From assembly GCA_964413535.1 (NCBI GenBank), contig CAYPTB010000055.1, positions 186,001-250,000 on the forward strand: a DNA stretch of 64,000 nucleotides, in the 5' to 3' direction. Under the pieces are notes generated by a model, which searched no databases, was not told the DNA's origin, and saw nothing but the letters and a program-made list of their open reading frames with translations. This DNA is from CAYPTB01 sp964413535 (GTDB lineage Bacteria > Planctomycetota > UBA1135 > GCA-002686595). Positions 6,985 to 16,546 of this stretch are shown one piece after another (within the stretch, counting starts at the first letter, position 1; each line of letters opens with the position of its first letter). A program made the position numbers and the translations under genes.

Positions 6985-8553
6985 GTGCAGACTTTCAGCG
7001 TTCACGACCTCCTGAGCGCGAGCGCCCGCTCGCGGCCCGACCACCCCGCGCTCGTGGCCGGCGCGAGCGAGGTCACCTACGCCGAACTTTCCGAACGTGT
7101 CGATGCCGTCGCCGGGTGGCTCCTCGAGCGCGGCGTCCGCCGAGGTGACCGGGTTGGGATCCACCTCAACAAGAGCGTAGAGGAGGTCGTCGGCATCTTC
7201 GCCGTGGCGCGCATCGGCGCGGTGTGGGTCGACGTCCATTATCAGTGGACGCTCGAGCAACTCGCGTACGTCGTCGGCGACTGCGGCATCCGCCACCTCC
7301 TGACCGACGCCCGCAAGGCGCGGGCGATCCTCGACTCGCCCCTCGCGGCGGCGCTCGATGCGATCCTGGCCCTCGGGAGAGCGCCGGACGATGCGCGCTG
7401 CACGGGCTGGGACGACGTCCTTCCCGTGGGCAGTCCAAAGATGCGCGGCCCGATCGGCCCCGACCTCGCGGCCCTGCTCTACACCTCGGGCTCGACGGGC
7501 CGACCGAAGGGGGTGATGGTCACCCACCGCAACGTCGTGGACGGCGCGCGGATCGTCGCGAGCTACCTCGGGAACACCCCTGACGATCGGCTGATGGGGC
7601 TCCTCGCGTTCAACTTCGACGCCGGGCTCTCGCAGCTCACGACAGCCTTCCTCGTGGGCGCCACGGTGGTGCTGCAGCGCGTGCCGATGGCGAGCGAGGT
7701 GGTGAAGACCGCGCTCGAGCAACGCGTGTCCGGGATCGGCGCCGTCCCGCCCGCGTGGGTGCCGATCGTGCGGCTCTTGGAGGAGACGGGCCAGCGGCTG
7801 CCCGACCTGCGCTACGTGACGAACACCGGAGGAAAACTCCCCCGACCCGTCCTGGAGGCGATGCCGCGCGTGTTCCCCGGCGTCGACGTGTTCCTCATGT
7901 ACGGCCTGACCGAGGCCTTCCGCTCGACCTACCTCCCCCCCGAACTGTTTGCGAGCAGGATGGGGTCGATCGGCCGCGCCATCCCGGACGTCGAGATCTT
8001 CGTCGTGGACCCCGAGCAGGGCATCCGCGGTCCGGGTGGGGAGGGCGAGCTCGTCCACCGCGGCGCGCTGGTCTCCCGCGGCTATTGGGGGAGGCCAGAG
8101 GAGACGCGCGCGCGCATTCGTCCGAACCCGCACCTCGCCGCGCTGATCGGCGACGAGCCGGTCTGCCACAGCGGTGATTTGGTGCGGCTCGACGAGGACG
8201 GCTGTCTGTGGTTCGTCGGGCGCCTGGACGGGATGCTCAAGTCGAGCGGATTCCGCCTCTCGCCCACGGAGGTCGAAGAGGTGGCCCAGGCCAGCGGGCT
8301 CATCGGCGAGGCGGTCGCCTTCGGCGTCGAGGACGAGGAGCTCGGCCAGCGGGTCCACCTGGCGGTGTCGCCGCGGCCCGGCGTCGACGCCGTGGACGTC
8401 GAGGCGCTGGCGCGCAGTTGCCGGTCCAACATGCCGTCGTACATGGTGCCCGCGCGCATCCACGCCTGGATCGGCACGATGCCCCTCACGGCGAACGGCA
8501 AGATCGATCGGCCGGCCGTGGTCGCGGCTTGCAGGGCGGAGCTGGCGCGCTGA
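6985..8553 (+). CDS. AMP-forming acyl/amino-acid ligase (ANL family, DltA-like role)
   Basis: A 522-residue adenylating enzyme. Seen: the P-loop LLYTSGSTGRPKGVMVTH, a YGLTEAF motif, HSGDLVRLDEDG, GRLDGMLKSSGFRLSP and the C-terminal lysine in LTANGKIDR. It resembles ligases of exosortase loci (acyl-CoA ligase, exosortase-A-associated type) and free-standing adenylation enzymes such as DltA. The substrate pocket cannot be read with confidence. Its position beside two ACPs, the MBOAT and DltD-like genes suggests it loads an acyl or aminoacyl group on ACP-2. It is co-directional with the SGNH gene 30 nt upstream and convergent with the next gene. Confidence 0.85.
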   Translation: MQTFSVHDLLSASARSRPDHPALVAGASEVTYAELSERVDAVAGWLLERGVRRGDRVGIHLNKSVEEVVGIFAVARIGAVWVDVHYQWTLEQLAYVVGDCGIRHLLTDARKARAILDSPLAAALDAILALGRAPDDARCTGWDDVLPVGSPKMRGPIGPDLAALLYTSGSTGRPKGVMVTHRNVVDGARIVASYLGNTPDDRLMGLLAFNFDAGLSQLTTAFLVGATVVLQRVPMASEVVKTALEQRVSGIGAVPPAWVPIVRLLEETGQRLPDLRYVTNTGGKLPRPVLEAMPRVFPGVDVFLMYGLTEAFRSTYLPPELFASRMGSIGRAIPDVEIFVVDPEQGIRGPGGEGELVHRGALVSRGYWGRPEETRARIRPNPHLAALIGDEPVCHSGDLVRLDEDGCLWFVGRLDGMLKSSGFRLSPTEVEEVAQASGLIGEAVAFGVEDEELGQRVHLAVSPRPGVDAVDVEALARSCRSNMPSYMVPARIHAWIGTMPLTANGKIDRPAVVAACRAELAR

Positions 8554-8614
8554 CTCGACGGAGCTCGTGGCCGGCCGGCGCGCAGGCAGCGACGGCGTAG
8601 CGAGGCAGCTCCCG

Positions 8615-10231
8615 TCAAGTGCCGCCGCGTTGTTCGACGAGGGTTCCCGCGGGGAGCTCCCCGGCGAACGCCCCGTCGCGCGCGAACAGGTTCAACCAGA
8701 CGCCCTCGTCGGGGAGGGGCAGGCTGTAGAGGCGGTACTGCTCCCGGAAGCGCCGGTCGGCCGCGATCTCCCGTTCGCTGACGCCGAACGCCTGGGCGCG
8801 AATCGCGGCGTGTCGGCCCGCGGCGTTCGCGAGCGGAGCGTCGAGCAGCACGAGTCGCAGGAACAGGATGACGTCCGGGGCGCGGTCGAGGACGTACCCG
8901 CCGTCGCCCTTCAGGTGCCCGGCGAGCTCGGGCGCGGCGGCCATCTCCACGCGCGCGATGTGCGCGTCGTTGAGCCCCATCATGTCGATCGCCCTGCGGT
9001 CCGCGAAGTAGGGGATGCGGCCGACGTTCGTCGCCGCGATCCACGCGTCCTCGCGCAGGACCAAGTCGAGCTTCCGTCCGGCGGCGACGAGCTCGCGGTG
9101 CCGCGCGTCCATGCCGGCCCAGCGGTGTCCGTCGACGTACTCGAACGCCGTGTGCACGAAGAGCAGCGCGAGCGCCAAGCCGGAAGCCCGCACGGCCCGA
9201 CCACGGTCGTGGCCGGTGAGCTCGGAGAGCGCGGCCGCGAACAGGGCGCTCCAGATCGGCATCAGCGGCCAGAGGAACCGGTAGGACGGGATGTAGTCCC
9301 CGCCGACGTAGGCGACGTAGGCGAGATGGACGGTGCAGACGAGGAGACCGAGCCTACGGCCACGGCCGAAGCCCGGCGCGGCGGGCGTTGCGTAGGGCAG
9401 CGCGACGAACACCGGCCCGAAACAGACGAGACCGTAGAAGGCATAGCGCAGTCCGTCGGCCCACGTCGCCGGCCCGGGCGACACCTTCGCGTGGAAGACG
9501 TTGGGGATCCAATCACCGTAGGTCGCGCGGCGCCAGACCAAATGGGCCACGACGACGACGGCGAACGGGATCGCGCGGACGAGCGCACGTCGGAGCGCCG
9601 CTGCGAGGGGAGCGCGACCGCGGAGCGCGGGTAGCAGGTCGCCGAGCTCGAGCAGTCCGTAGACCAGGATGCCCTCCGGACGGGTCAGCGCCGCAAGAGT
9701 CAGGAAGACGGAGGAAGTCCATCCCCGCCCGCGCTCCGCGTCCTTGCCCAGGCGCGTGAGGAGCCCGAGCAAGACCAACAGGCCGAACAGCGGCGTCTCC
9801 ATGCCGCTCATCGCATGCACGGCGAGCGACGGACGGGTCGAGAAGACGAGCGCGGCCAGCGCTGCGAACCACGGCGAGCTCCCGAGCCTTCGCGCCAGGG
9901 AGTACGTCGCGACCACCGTCAGGAGCGTCAGCAGGAGGCCCACCCACGGCACCACTCGCTCCGGATCGAGGCCGGCTTGCATGCCCCAGCCGATCGCGAT
10001 CGCCCACAGGAAATTGACGTAGCCCTCGACCGCCGGCTCGCCCGCGTTGAAGACGAGGCCGTCCCCGCGCGCGAAGTTGCGCGCGTAGACGTACGTGATG
10101 TACGCATCGTCCTGCGGCGCGTCACCGAAGACCACCGGGACCACGATGGCCGTGACGAGAGCCAGGAGGAGCAGGATCGTCGAGCCCGGCGTGAAGGCGC
10201 GTGCGCCGCTCATCGGTGACTTCTCGAGCAT
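8615..10231 (-). CDS. Polytopic GT-C glycosyltransferase (AftB-like)
   Basis: A 538-residue membrane protein with many helices. The first loop has the acidic GT-C motif DDAYITYVYARN followed by GLVFNAGEPAVEGYVNFLW, a layout also found in the arabinofuranosyltransferase AftB group and its relatives. Such enzymes use polyprenyl-phosphate sugars on the outer face of the inner membrane. It shares this layout with the protein at 13434-15011 (DDSFISFRYARN, VEGYTNFLW), so the two are distant paralogues. ATG starts at 10231 and 10213 are both possible. Sugar and acceptor are unknown. Confidence 0.8.
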   Translation of the reverse strand: MLEKSPMSGARAFTPGSTILLLLALVTAIVVPVVFGDAPQDDAYITYVYARNFARGDGLVFNAGEPAVEGYVNFLWAIAIGWGMQAGLDPERVVPWVGLLLTLLTVVATYSLARRLGSSPWFAALAALVFSTRPSLAVHAMSGMETPLFGLLVLLGLLTRLGKDAERGRGWTSSVFLTLAALTRPEGILVYGLLELGDLLPALRGRAPLAAALRRALVRAIPFAVVVVAHLVWRRATYGDWIPNVFHAKVSPGPATWADGLRYAFYGLVCFGPVFVALPYATPAAPGFGRGRRLGLLVCTVHLAYVAYVGGDYIPSYRFLWPLMPIWSALFAAALSELTGHDRGRAVRASGLALALLFVHTAFEYVDGHRWAGMDARHRELVAAGRKLDLVLREDAWIAATNVGRIPYFADRRAIDMMGLNDAHIARVEMAAAPELAGHLKGDGGYVLDRAPDVILFLRLVLLDAPLANAAGRHAAIRAQAFGVSEREIAADRRFREQYRLYSLPLPDEGVWLNLFARDGAFAGELPAGTLVEQRGGT

Positions 10232-10285
10232 GCACGAGCCCCGCGACGGGGTCTTGGCTGGGAGAGTCTACGGCGTACCACTAGG

Positions 10286-13200
10286 ATGGGGATGGGCTTC
10301 GGCAGCCGCGTGGATTCTCAGTCTATGGAGGCTCGCTCTCGATCCAACCCGAGCCCCGTGGGGACAACTCGGCGCAGTGGGCCCTTGCTGTTCCTCGTGA
10401 TCGTCGCGGTATCCCTCGTAGCGGGGGTCTGGGTGGCGCGCTGGTCCGCTTCGAAGAGTCTCGCAGACGGAGTGGGTGCAGCGCGCCCTGTGCGCGCGGA
10501 CGTGCGCGCCCAGGTCTCCCTGTTCTGGGGCGGCGGCGCGCGACGTGATTGGGACGGGCTGTTCCGGCTCGGGGATGCGGCCGTCGTGGACTGGGTCTGG
10601 CTGACGGACTTCGAGGAGGAGGACCGCTACCTCGGCGGGAGTCGGCTCCCCGCTCCGGAGCAGCAGGTTCCGCCGGGTTGGAGCCCCTCCACCCGGGAGG
10701 ACTTTGGAGAGCGAGGTACAGAGCCAGAGCTCGGCGCGTGGATCGAGAGCGCGACCGAGGGCGAAGCCGACGGGCTCTGCTTCGCTCTCGCAGGCCCGGC
10801 CGCAGTCCGGCTGGCGCTCTCCTTCGGTGGGCAGGCCGTCCTCGAGACGACGCTGGAGGAGCTCTTGAGGGCTCCGATCGTCGTCCCGGTCGACTCGTCG
10901 GGGAACGTCCTGCTCGCGCAGGCCGTGGACCTGGACAGCGCGGCGCAGCCATCCCTTGCGCACGGTGGTCGGACCGCGCACCGCGCCTCGTTCCACACGC
11001 ATTCTTGCTTCAGCACGAACGCGATGCAGCTCGAACCCGTCGTCGAGAGCCTCGTCCCCTTCGTGCGGAACGTCTGGTGGACCGATCACAACACGGGCGG
11101 CGACCGGCTCGTGGTCGCGGGTGACTTCGAAGACGCGGACCTGGCGCGGCGCTACTGGCTTCCCTCCGCGGCGGCCGCCCGCTTCGAGACTGCCGGGCTC
11201 GACGGGGATGCAGCGCAGGGGGAATACTCCTTCCTCCTGCGGGCTGCGGGAACGGGCGAGGGGGACGGGCGGGCATGGATCGAGCTGCAGGGCGGGAAGG
11301 GCGCCGGGGAGTTCAACGTCGCGCTGGCGCTGAATCCCGTGCTGAGCTGGTCGTGGAAGCCGATGCTCGACTCGAGCGGCGATCCGACCTCTGCATTCGT
11401 CGAGGTCGAGCTGCACTCGGGTCGCAGGGTGTACTACCTGTCGCGGCCCTCGCCCGGGCTCGATCCATCCAAGTATGTCCTCGTGGAGAGTGAGGTCGAC
11501 GGCTGGACTCGCGTGGAGCGGAACATCCGCGACGACTCCACGAGGATTCACGGGAAGCTGGGCACGGACGGAATGCGTCGCGTCCGGCTCGGCGTCGTGA
11601 GCCCGCCGGGTGCCGTGGCGGGCGTCCGGATCGACGAGATCGAGCTCGACGTGCCCGGGCCGCGCGAGGCGATTCGCATCCAGCGGGAGGTCGTGGCCGG
11701 CTTCGACGCCCTGCGCTCGCGCGTGGGGTTGGAGCAGAGCGCGTGGCTCGGGCGCGAGGGGTTCGGCGCGCTCTTCCCACACTTCATCGCGTTCGTTCCC
11801 AAGCTGGAGGAGGAGCTCTTCGGCGGGTTCGACCATGCGCCGACGGCGGACGAGCGCCGCGCGTTCGTGCGCTCGATCCAGGAGGCGGGTGGGTGTGTGG
11901 GCACGCACCACATGCAGCTCGACCAGCACTACGAATCCTTCCTCGACGCGCGGGGCTTCGGCCTCGACCTGTTCGAGGTCGGCGGAGCCTGGCACTCCGT
12001 CCCGGTGTACGCGACCGACACCGAGCGCCGCGCACGCGACGCGCATGGCTATCCGCCGCTCTCCGAGGACGAGGTGTATCCGCTCCTGGTGCGCTGGGAT
12101 CGGATGACGGCGCGGGGACTCTTCCTCTCGGCATTCGGCGCGCCGGACCTCCACCAGCGCTTCGACGGACCGTCGTCGGGGTGGCTGAACCGCTGGCTCT
12201 CGTGGGTCCTCTCCGAGGACGACTCCGACGCCGCCCTGTTGCGCGCGTTGCGGAGCGGACAGGTCGTCGCGAGCGAGTGGCGCAGTCCTGCCGTGGTCAG
12301 CCTCACGGTCCGCAGCCGACCCTGGATGGGCAGGACGGTTGCGACGGACGTCCCCCGCCAGATGGTGGAAGCGCACGTGACCGGTGCGCTGCCTGGATCG
12401 CGCCTGCGCTGGATCCAGGGTGCGTTGGTGCGCGACGTCGCGACCACCACCGGGGATGCCGAACCGGACGACGTCACCACCCGGTGGGGGAGCCGGCTCT
12501 CCGCAGCGGACTCTTCGACTGCGATCGAGGTCGACACGCGCCGCGGCATCTTCGTGCGGGCCGAGCTCCTGAACCCCGCCGGGCACCTCGTGGCGCTGAG
12601 CAACCCGATCGTCTTCACACCGTACTGGCCGTCGCCTTCCGCAGAGGGTCGGATCGCCTTCGACTGGGCGGGCGTCACCCTCGATGACGAACGAGGAGTG
12701 GTGCTCTCGGAGGCTCGAGTCGACTCCGCGGGCCGGATCGTGTTGAGCGGGCGGAGCACGGGACCCGCGAGCGAGCTCGTGTTCGGTGGGGTCTTGCGCG
12801 GTGTCGAGGGGACTGGCGGCTGGCGCGAGTTCCGGGACCCCGCGAGCGGCTGGCTGCGGCTCGTGGAGCTCCCGCCCGGACCCTTCACCGTCTCGATCGA
12901 GCCGGGAGAGCCGGCGCCGAAGGCCCCGGTTGCGGACCCGCTCGCGATCCCGCGACGCAAGCAGCTCGTGTTCGCGGCCGACCTCGGCATCGTGCCGTCC
13001 GAGGAGGGTCTGGAGCTCAGTGGGTTCGGTCCGCCGTTCGTGGAGCCATTGGGGCTCGTCCACGGCCGGGTGGTCCGGGAAAGCCAGGCGACGTTCCGTA
13101 TCCCGATACCGGCGGGAGAGCGCTTCTGGCTCCGGATCCTGACCACCGGATTCTCGAGACGATCCGGACGGTTGCTCGTGGATGGCCTGGAGCTCGGCGC

Positions 13201-13375
13201 GTTCGCGCGCATGGCCGCCAAGACGTTCGAGGTCGAAGGCGCCAAGGACGCCGTCGAGGAGCGCACCTTCACGCTGCTCCTCGACCCCGAGCCCCGCCGA
13301 CGGGGGGAGAAGCCGGACCCGTTCGCCGTGAAGCGGATCGAGCTCTGGCGTGGCGAGGGCGTCGTCGACTACTGA
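10286..13375 (+). CDS. Large membrane-anchored protein with PHP-type metal-binding domain
   Basis: A 1029-residue protein. A helix at about residues 33-52 follows a basic N-terminus, giving a signal anchor. Around residue 235 is ASFHTHSCFS, then VWWTDHNTGG, the HxH and DHN pattern of PHP or metallo-dependent phosphoesterase-like domains. Further His/Asp clusters occur at GCVGTHHMQLDQHY and FGAPDLHQRF. Between them sits an inserted beta-rich module (about residues 270-470), and the last ~250 residues are again beta-rich. PHP proteins hydrolyse phosphoesters, but a periplasmic one this large is unusual, and I cannot name its substrate. It lies between two GT-C genes, so a role in surface polymer handling is plausible. 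Confidence 0.65.
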   Translation: MGMGFGSRVDSQSMEARSRSNPSPVGTTRRSGPLLFLVIVAVSLVAGVWVARWSASKSLADGVGAARPVRADVRAQVSLFWGGGARRDWDGLFRLGDAAVVDWVWLTDFEEEDRYLGGSRLPAPEQQVPPGWSPSTREDFGERGTEPELGAWIESATEGEADGLCFALAGPAAVRLALSFGGQAVLETTLEELLRAPIVVPVDSSGNVLLAQAVDLDSAAQPSLAHGGRTAHRASFHTHSCFSTNAMQLEPVVESLVPFVRNVWWTDHNTGGDRLVVAGDFEDADLARRYWLPSAAAARFETAGLDGDAAQGEYSFLLRAAGTGEGDGRAWIELQGGKGAGEFNVALALNPVLSWSWKPMLDSSGDPTSAFVEVELHSGRRVYYLSRPSPGLDPSKYVLVESEVDGWTRVERNIRDDSTRIHGKLGTDGMRRVRLGVVSPPGAVAGVRIDEIELDVPGPREAIRIQREVVAGFDALRSRVGLEQSAWLGREGFGALFPHFIAFVPKLEEELFGGFDHAPTADERRAFVRSIQEAGGCVGTHHMQLDQHYESFLDARGFGLDLFEVGGAWHSVPVYATDTERRARDAHGYPPLSEDEVYPLLVRWDRMTARGLFLSAFGAPDLHQRFDGPSSGWLNRWLSWVLSEDDSDAALLRALRSGQVVASEWRSPAVVSLTVRSRPWMGRTVATDVPRQMVEAHVTGALPGSRLRWIQGALVRDVATTTGDAEPDDVTTRWGSRLSAADSSTAIEVDTRRGIFVRAELLNPAGHLVALSNPIVFTPYWPSPSAEGRIAFDWAGVTLDDERGVVLSEARVDSAGRIVLSGRSTGPASELVFGGVLRGVEGTGGWREFRDPASGWLRLVELPPGPFTVSIEPGEPAPKAPVADPLAIPRRKQLVFAADLGIVPSEEGLELSGFGPPFVEPLGLVHGRVVRESQATFRIPIPAGERFWLRILTTGFSRRSGRLLVDGLELGAFARMAAKTFEVEGAKDAVEERTFTLLLDPEPRRRGEKPDPFAVKRIELWRGEGVVDY

Positions 13376-13436
13376 TCGGGTTCGTCGTGGCGACCGAACC
13401 GATGAAGCGGGGGAACGACTGGAGCGAACCGCTTCA
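13376..13436. terminator. Candidate bidirectional terminator
   Basis: Between two convergent genes there are two hairpins. ATCGG-TTCG-TCG pairs with CGACCGAACCGAT with two single-base bulges (13376-13404), and TGAAGCGG at 13403-13410 pairs perfectly with CCGCTTCA at 13429-13436. There is no long U-tract on either strand, so intrinsic termination is only suggested. Confidence 0.35.
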
Positions 13437-15011
13437 GTGATCGCTGCGACCCGTGCCCTCGGAGTCGATCGAGTCGGGTCCGCGCCGGACGAGCCCGGGC
13501 CACCAGGCATCCTCCGCCAAGCGGAACACCTTCCACGCGTAGGGGAGCTCCGTACCGGCCATGGACCCGTAGTAGCTGTAGTGGTTGGGCCCGCCCGGTC
13601 GCACGCTTCGGTATGCGGCCTCCTCCGTCGCGAGGACGTGCGCGTTGGGGACGATCAGGTCCGGGCTGCGTTGCGCCAAGTAGTTGGGCTTGATGCGCCG
13701 ACCCCAGACGGTCTTCGGGAAGTCCGCGAGCACGATGGCGCGGTCGGTCAGGCCGTAGGTGTCGAGCGTTCGGTGGTGGGTGTAGTAAGGGACGATGCCG
13801 CCCCACTCGATCGCGATGACTTGGTCTGCGGGCAGGTTCTCTTCGAGGTATCGTCCGATGCGGCGTGCGGTGTGCTGGTCGAAGTGCGGTCCCGAGAGCT
13901 CGTCGAACTCGAGCCCCCGCAACAGCGGCGCGAGGTTGAACACGAGCACGACGGCGAGCATGCTCCCGGCCGCGACGCGCGGCGAGGAAGTACGCTCGGC
14001 CATCGGAGCCGCCGCGAGGAACCATCCTTCCTGCATCAGCGCGAACAAGAGCGGCATGACGGGCAGGAGGAAACGGTGGTGCGGCATCCAGTCCCCGCCC
14101 ACGAGCGCCACGTAGCAGGCCTGACCGAAGACGACCCACGCCGCGAAGCGCGCGATCGGGGACGCGCGGTACAGCGCGAACGGCAGCACGCCGAGCACGA
14201 TGACGAGCACGCCCTGGCCCAGCGCGAAGTTCGTCAGGTAGCCCAGACCGACGTCGAGGCGGTCCAGGGAGAAGCTCGTCTTCGCGTAGAACGTGTTCGG
14301 GAGAGGCGTCGGGTAGAACGCAAGACGCCAGGCGTTGTAGGCGGTGAAGGCGACGACCAGGACGCCGACGGGCCAGGCCAGGGCCTTCAGCCTCCCGCCG
14401 AGAGAACGGGAGCGATCGAACAACAGCGGGTAGGAGAGGAGCAGGAGGACCGGGCCGAAGCCGTCGAACCGCGTGGTCCCGAGCGCGAAGAGCACCAAGC
14501 CGACCGCGATCCCTCCGCCGCGCGTCTCGTGCTTCCTGTGCGCCAGCAGGAGGAAGGAGACTGTCAGGAGCATCGTGAAGAAGCTCGTCTCCATGCCCGT
14601 CATGGGATAGGCCAGGAACGCGACGGAACTGGCCAGGAACAGCGGCGCGAAGACCGGCCGCCACCCGCGCTGGCCGCCGGCTCGACCGATTTCGTACAGG
14701 GCCCACAGCGTCGCGGCCTGGGCCAGGACGCTGACCGCCTGCGTGAAGTGGATGGGCTCGATGCCGAGCAGCAGGCCGAGCGCGGCGACGAGGGTCCACA
14801 GGAAGTTCGTGTAGCCCTCGACCGGATCGCCGACGTTGTAGACCAGCCCGTGTCCTTCGATCATGTTCCGCGCGTAGCGGAACGAGATGAACGAGTCGTC
14901 GAGCCAGTAGCCCTGTCCGATGTAGAGGGTCGAGAAAGCCGCTGCCGCCACAGTCAGACAGAGGACTGCGAGCACGGCCGCCCGCCGCCGGGGAGGTCTT
15001 GTGCCGGACAT
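13434..15011 (-). CDS. Polytopic GT-C glycosyltransferase (AftB-like)
   Basis: A 525-residue polytopic protein with the N-terminal acidic loop DDSFISFRYARN and GLVYNVGDPVEGYTNFLW, and a second conserved loop GMETSFFT. This is the GT-C pattern of polyprenyl-phosphate-sugar-dependent transferases working on the periplasmic side. The C-terminal ~130 residues are a soluble domain (IEWGGIVPYYTHHRTLDTYG), as in the related protein at 8615-10231. It starts 12 nt after the stop of the arylsulfotransferase-like gene, so both are likely in one transcript. Sugar and acceptor are not known. Confidence 0.82.
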   Translation of the reverse strand: MSGTRPPRRRAAVLAVLCLTVAAAAFSTLYIGQGYWLDDSFISFRYARNMIEGHGLVYNVGDPVEGYTNFLWTLVAALGLLLGIEPIHFTQAVSVLAQAATLWALYEIGRAGGQRGWRPVFAPLFLASSVAFLAYPMTGMETSFFTMLLTVSFLLLAHRKHETRGGGIAVGLVLFALGTTRFDGFGPVLLLLSYPLLFDRSRSLGGRLKALAWPVGVLVVAFTAYNAWRLAFYPTPLPNTFYAKTSFSLDRLDVGLGYLTNFALGQGVLVIVLGVLPFALYRASPIARFAAWVVFGQACYVALVGGDWMPHHRFLLPVMPLLFALMQEGWFLAAAPMAERTSSPRVAAGSMLAVVLVFNLAPLLRGLEFDELSGPHFDQHTARRIGRYLEENLPADQVIAIEWGGIVPYYTHHRTLDTYGLTDRAIVLADFPKTVWGRRIKPNYLAQRSPDLIVPNAHVLATEEAAYRSVRPGGPNHYSYYGSMAGTELPYAWKVFRLAEDAWWPGLVRRGPDSIDSEGTGRSDH

Positions 15012-15023
15012 CGACAGCGCTTC

Positions 15024-16412
15024 CTATTTCGCGCGCTCGGTCCAGTCCAAGGAAAAGTCCTGGGGCAGCCGGATCATCTCCATCAGGGTGGCGATGTAGC
15101 GTCCGTCCGCGCCCGCCCGATGGGGGTTGTAGAACTCCCAGACGATCTCTCCGTCCGGCGTCACCTCGAATGCGCGTCCGAAGTCCGTTTCCGTGATCAG
15201 CGTGTTGCCGTTGGAGAGACGCTGCGCGAGCCCGCAGGTCTCGGAGTAGAACGGCTCGGCTTCCGTCCCCGCATAGGACCAGGTCACCTCCCACGTGGAC
15301 GGGTCCAGCTCCAGGATGCGGGACGCCGCGCCCGCCCCGAGGTTGTCGAAGACCATCACGCTGCCGTCGTCGAGGACCTGCGGATCGTGCTGGCGGGCGT
15401 AGGGTCCGACCCGACCCCAGACGACCTTCTCCGACTCGCTGTCCACGACGGCGACCAGGTCGAGCAGGAGCATCGAGACCAGGAAGCCGCCCGCGTGGAA
15501 GGCCGGGTTGCGTTCCACGGCCCGTCCGTCGAGGAGTTCCAACGAGTTGGTGTGGAGCAGGTCTCCGCCGAGGCCGATGCGTTGGCTCCAGTCCTGCTCG
15601 AACTCGCTCCCCTCCAGCGCCGTGAGCAGAGAGATGCGGCTCTGTTCTCTCCCGTTGGAGTCGAGCACCGAGATGAAGTCCTCGATCACCGGGTGCTGCT
15701 CGCTGATGGACGGCACCATGTGCGCTTCCCGGCTCAGTACGTAGATGGTGCCGTCGGGCAGGACTTCCAGGTCGTGGTGGGCTCGCACCGAGTTCGCCCA
15801 CAGGAGATTCGAGTCCCGATCGAGCTTGATGATCCCGAGCCCCTCGTAGATGGCGAGGAGATCGCCGTTCTCGAACAGGTGTGTGCGCCGCCAGAACGTC
15901 GCGAGCTTGTTCTTGTGCGGGTAGTCGGGCCACACCGCGTGGAACGGATAGGCCCACTCGTGCAGCACGTTCCCCTCCATGTCGATCAACTGCGTCGTGG
16001 CCGCGTGCGCAGATGTGAAGAGGTTGACGCCGCCCGCCGAACGCGCCGGGTCGTGGCGGGTCACGTTCTCGAGGTCGGGTGCATCGTGGACCCCGTCCAG
16101 GTAGCCGATCTGCTCGAGTTCCGCGATCGCGTCCCGCTGCTCGTCCGTCAGGTTCGCGTCAAGGCGATGGGTGCGCGGCGCGTGCCACCGCCCGGCCGTC
16201 GGACCTACGAGGTAGGCAATCTCTCCCTGCTCGTTCGCGGACCGTGGAGCTCGGTCCGGTCGACCGGGCGTGTGGCTCGCCGAAGAGCCGTCATCGCTGC
16301 CGCCGTGGGTCGCGCGGAACACCGAGAAGGCGATCGCAACGGCGATCACGCCGAGGATCGCGGTCGCGGTTGCCGTCGTCCGACGCGGGCCCTCGCTTCG
16401 GTTCGGATCCAT
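15024..16412 (-). CDS. Arylsulfotransferase-like beta-propeller protein (ASST family)
   Basis: A 462-residue protein with an N-terminal membrane helix (about residues 15-33). The body has repeated propeller strands with GNVLHEWAYPFH, RAHHDLEVLPDGTIYVLSRE, GGDLLHTNSLELLDG, RQHDPQVLDDGSVMVFDN and LSNGNTLITETDFGRAFEV, typical of the arylsulfotransferase superfamily, with conserved histidines in HHD, HTN and QHD. True ASST enzymes move sulfate from aryl sulfates using an active-site histidine; many relatives have unknown activity. It precedes the GT-C gene by 12 nt. A broken copy of this gene lies at 18055-18310. The call is firm at family level only. Confidence 0.8.
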   Translation of the reverse strand: MDPNRSEGPRRTTATATAILGVIAVAIAFSVFRATHGGSDDGSSASHTPGRPDRAPRSANEQGEIAYLVGPTAGRWHAPRTHRLDANLTDEQRDAIAELEQIGYLDGVHDAPDLENVTRHDPARSAGGVNLFTSAHAATTQLIDMEGNVLHEWAYPFHAVWPDYPHKNKLATFWRRTHLFENGDLLAIYEGLGIIKLDRDSNLLWANSVRAHHDLEVLPDGTIYVLSREAHMVPSISEQHPVIEDFISVLDSNGREQSRISLLTALEGSEFEQDWSQRIGLGGDLLHTNSLELLDGRAVERNPAFHAGGFLVSMLLLDLVAVVDSESEKVVWGRVGPYARQHDPQVLDDGSVMVFDNLGAGAASRILELDPSTWEVTWSYAGTEAEPFYSETCGLAQRLSNGNTLITETDFGRAFEVTPDGEIVWEFYNPHRAGADGRYIATLMEMIRLPQDFSLDWTERAK

Positions 16413-16546
16413 CGTGGGCCGGGGGGGGGCGCGTCCGCCTTCTCCTCAGGGCTGAGCTTCCGTCGCTTCCGTCTGGGCATCTGGACATCCTGGCGCACCA
16501 CGCCATCTCGGGTGTCCACGAATCCGTGGGAAGGTCACTGTGCCCG

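Noticed and set aside
10268..13510. A 1080-codon minus-strand frame opposite the PHP protein
   Set aside because: Composition is Arg/Glu/Pro-rich without hydrophobic cores, and the plus-strand frame has clear domains and motifs.
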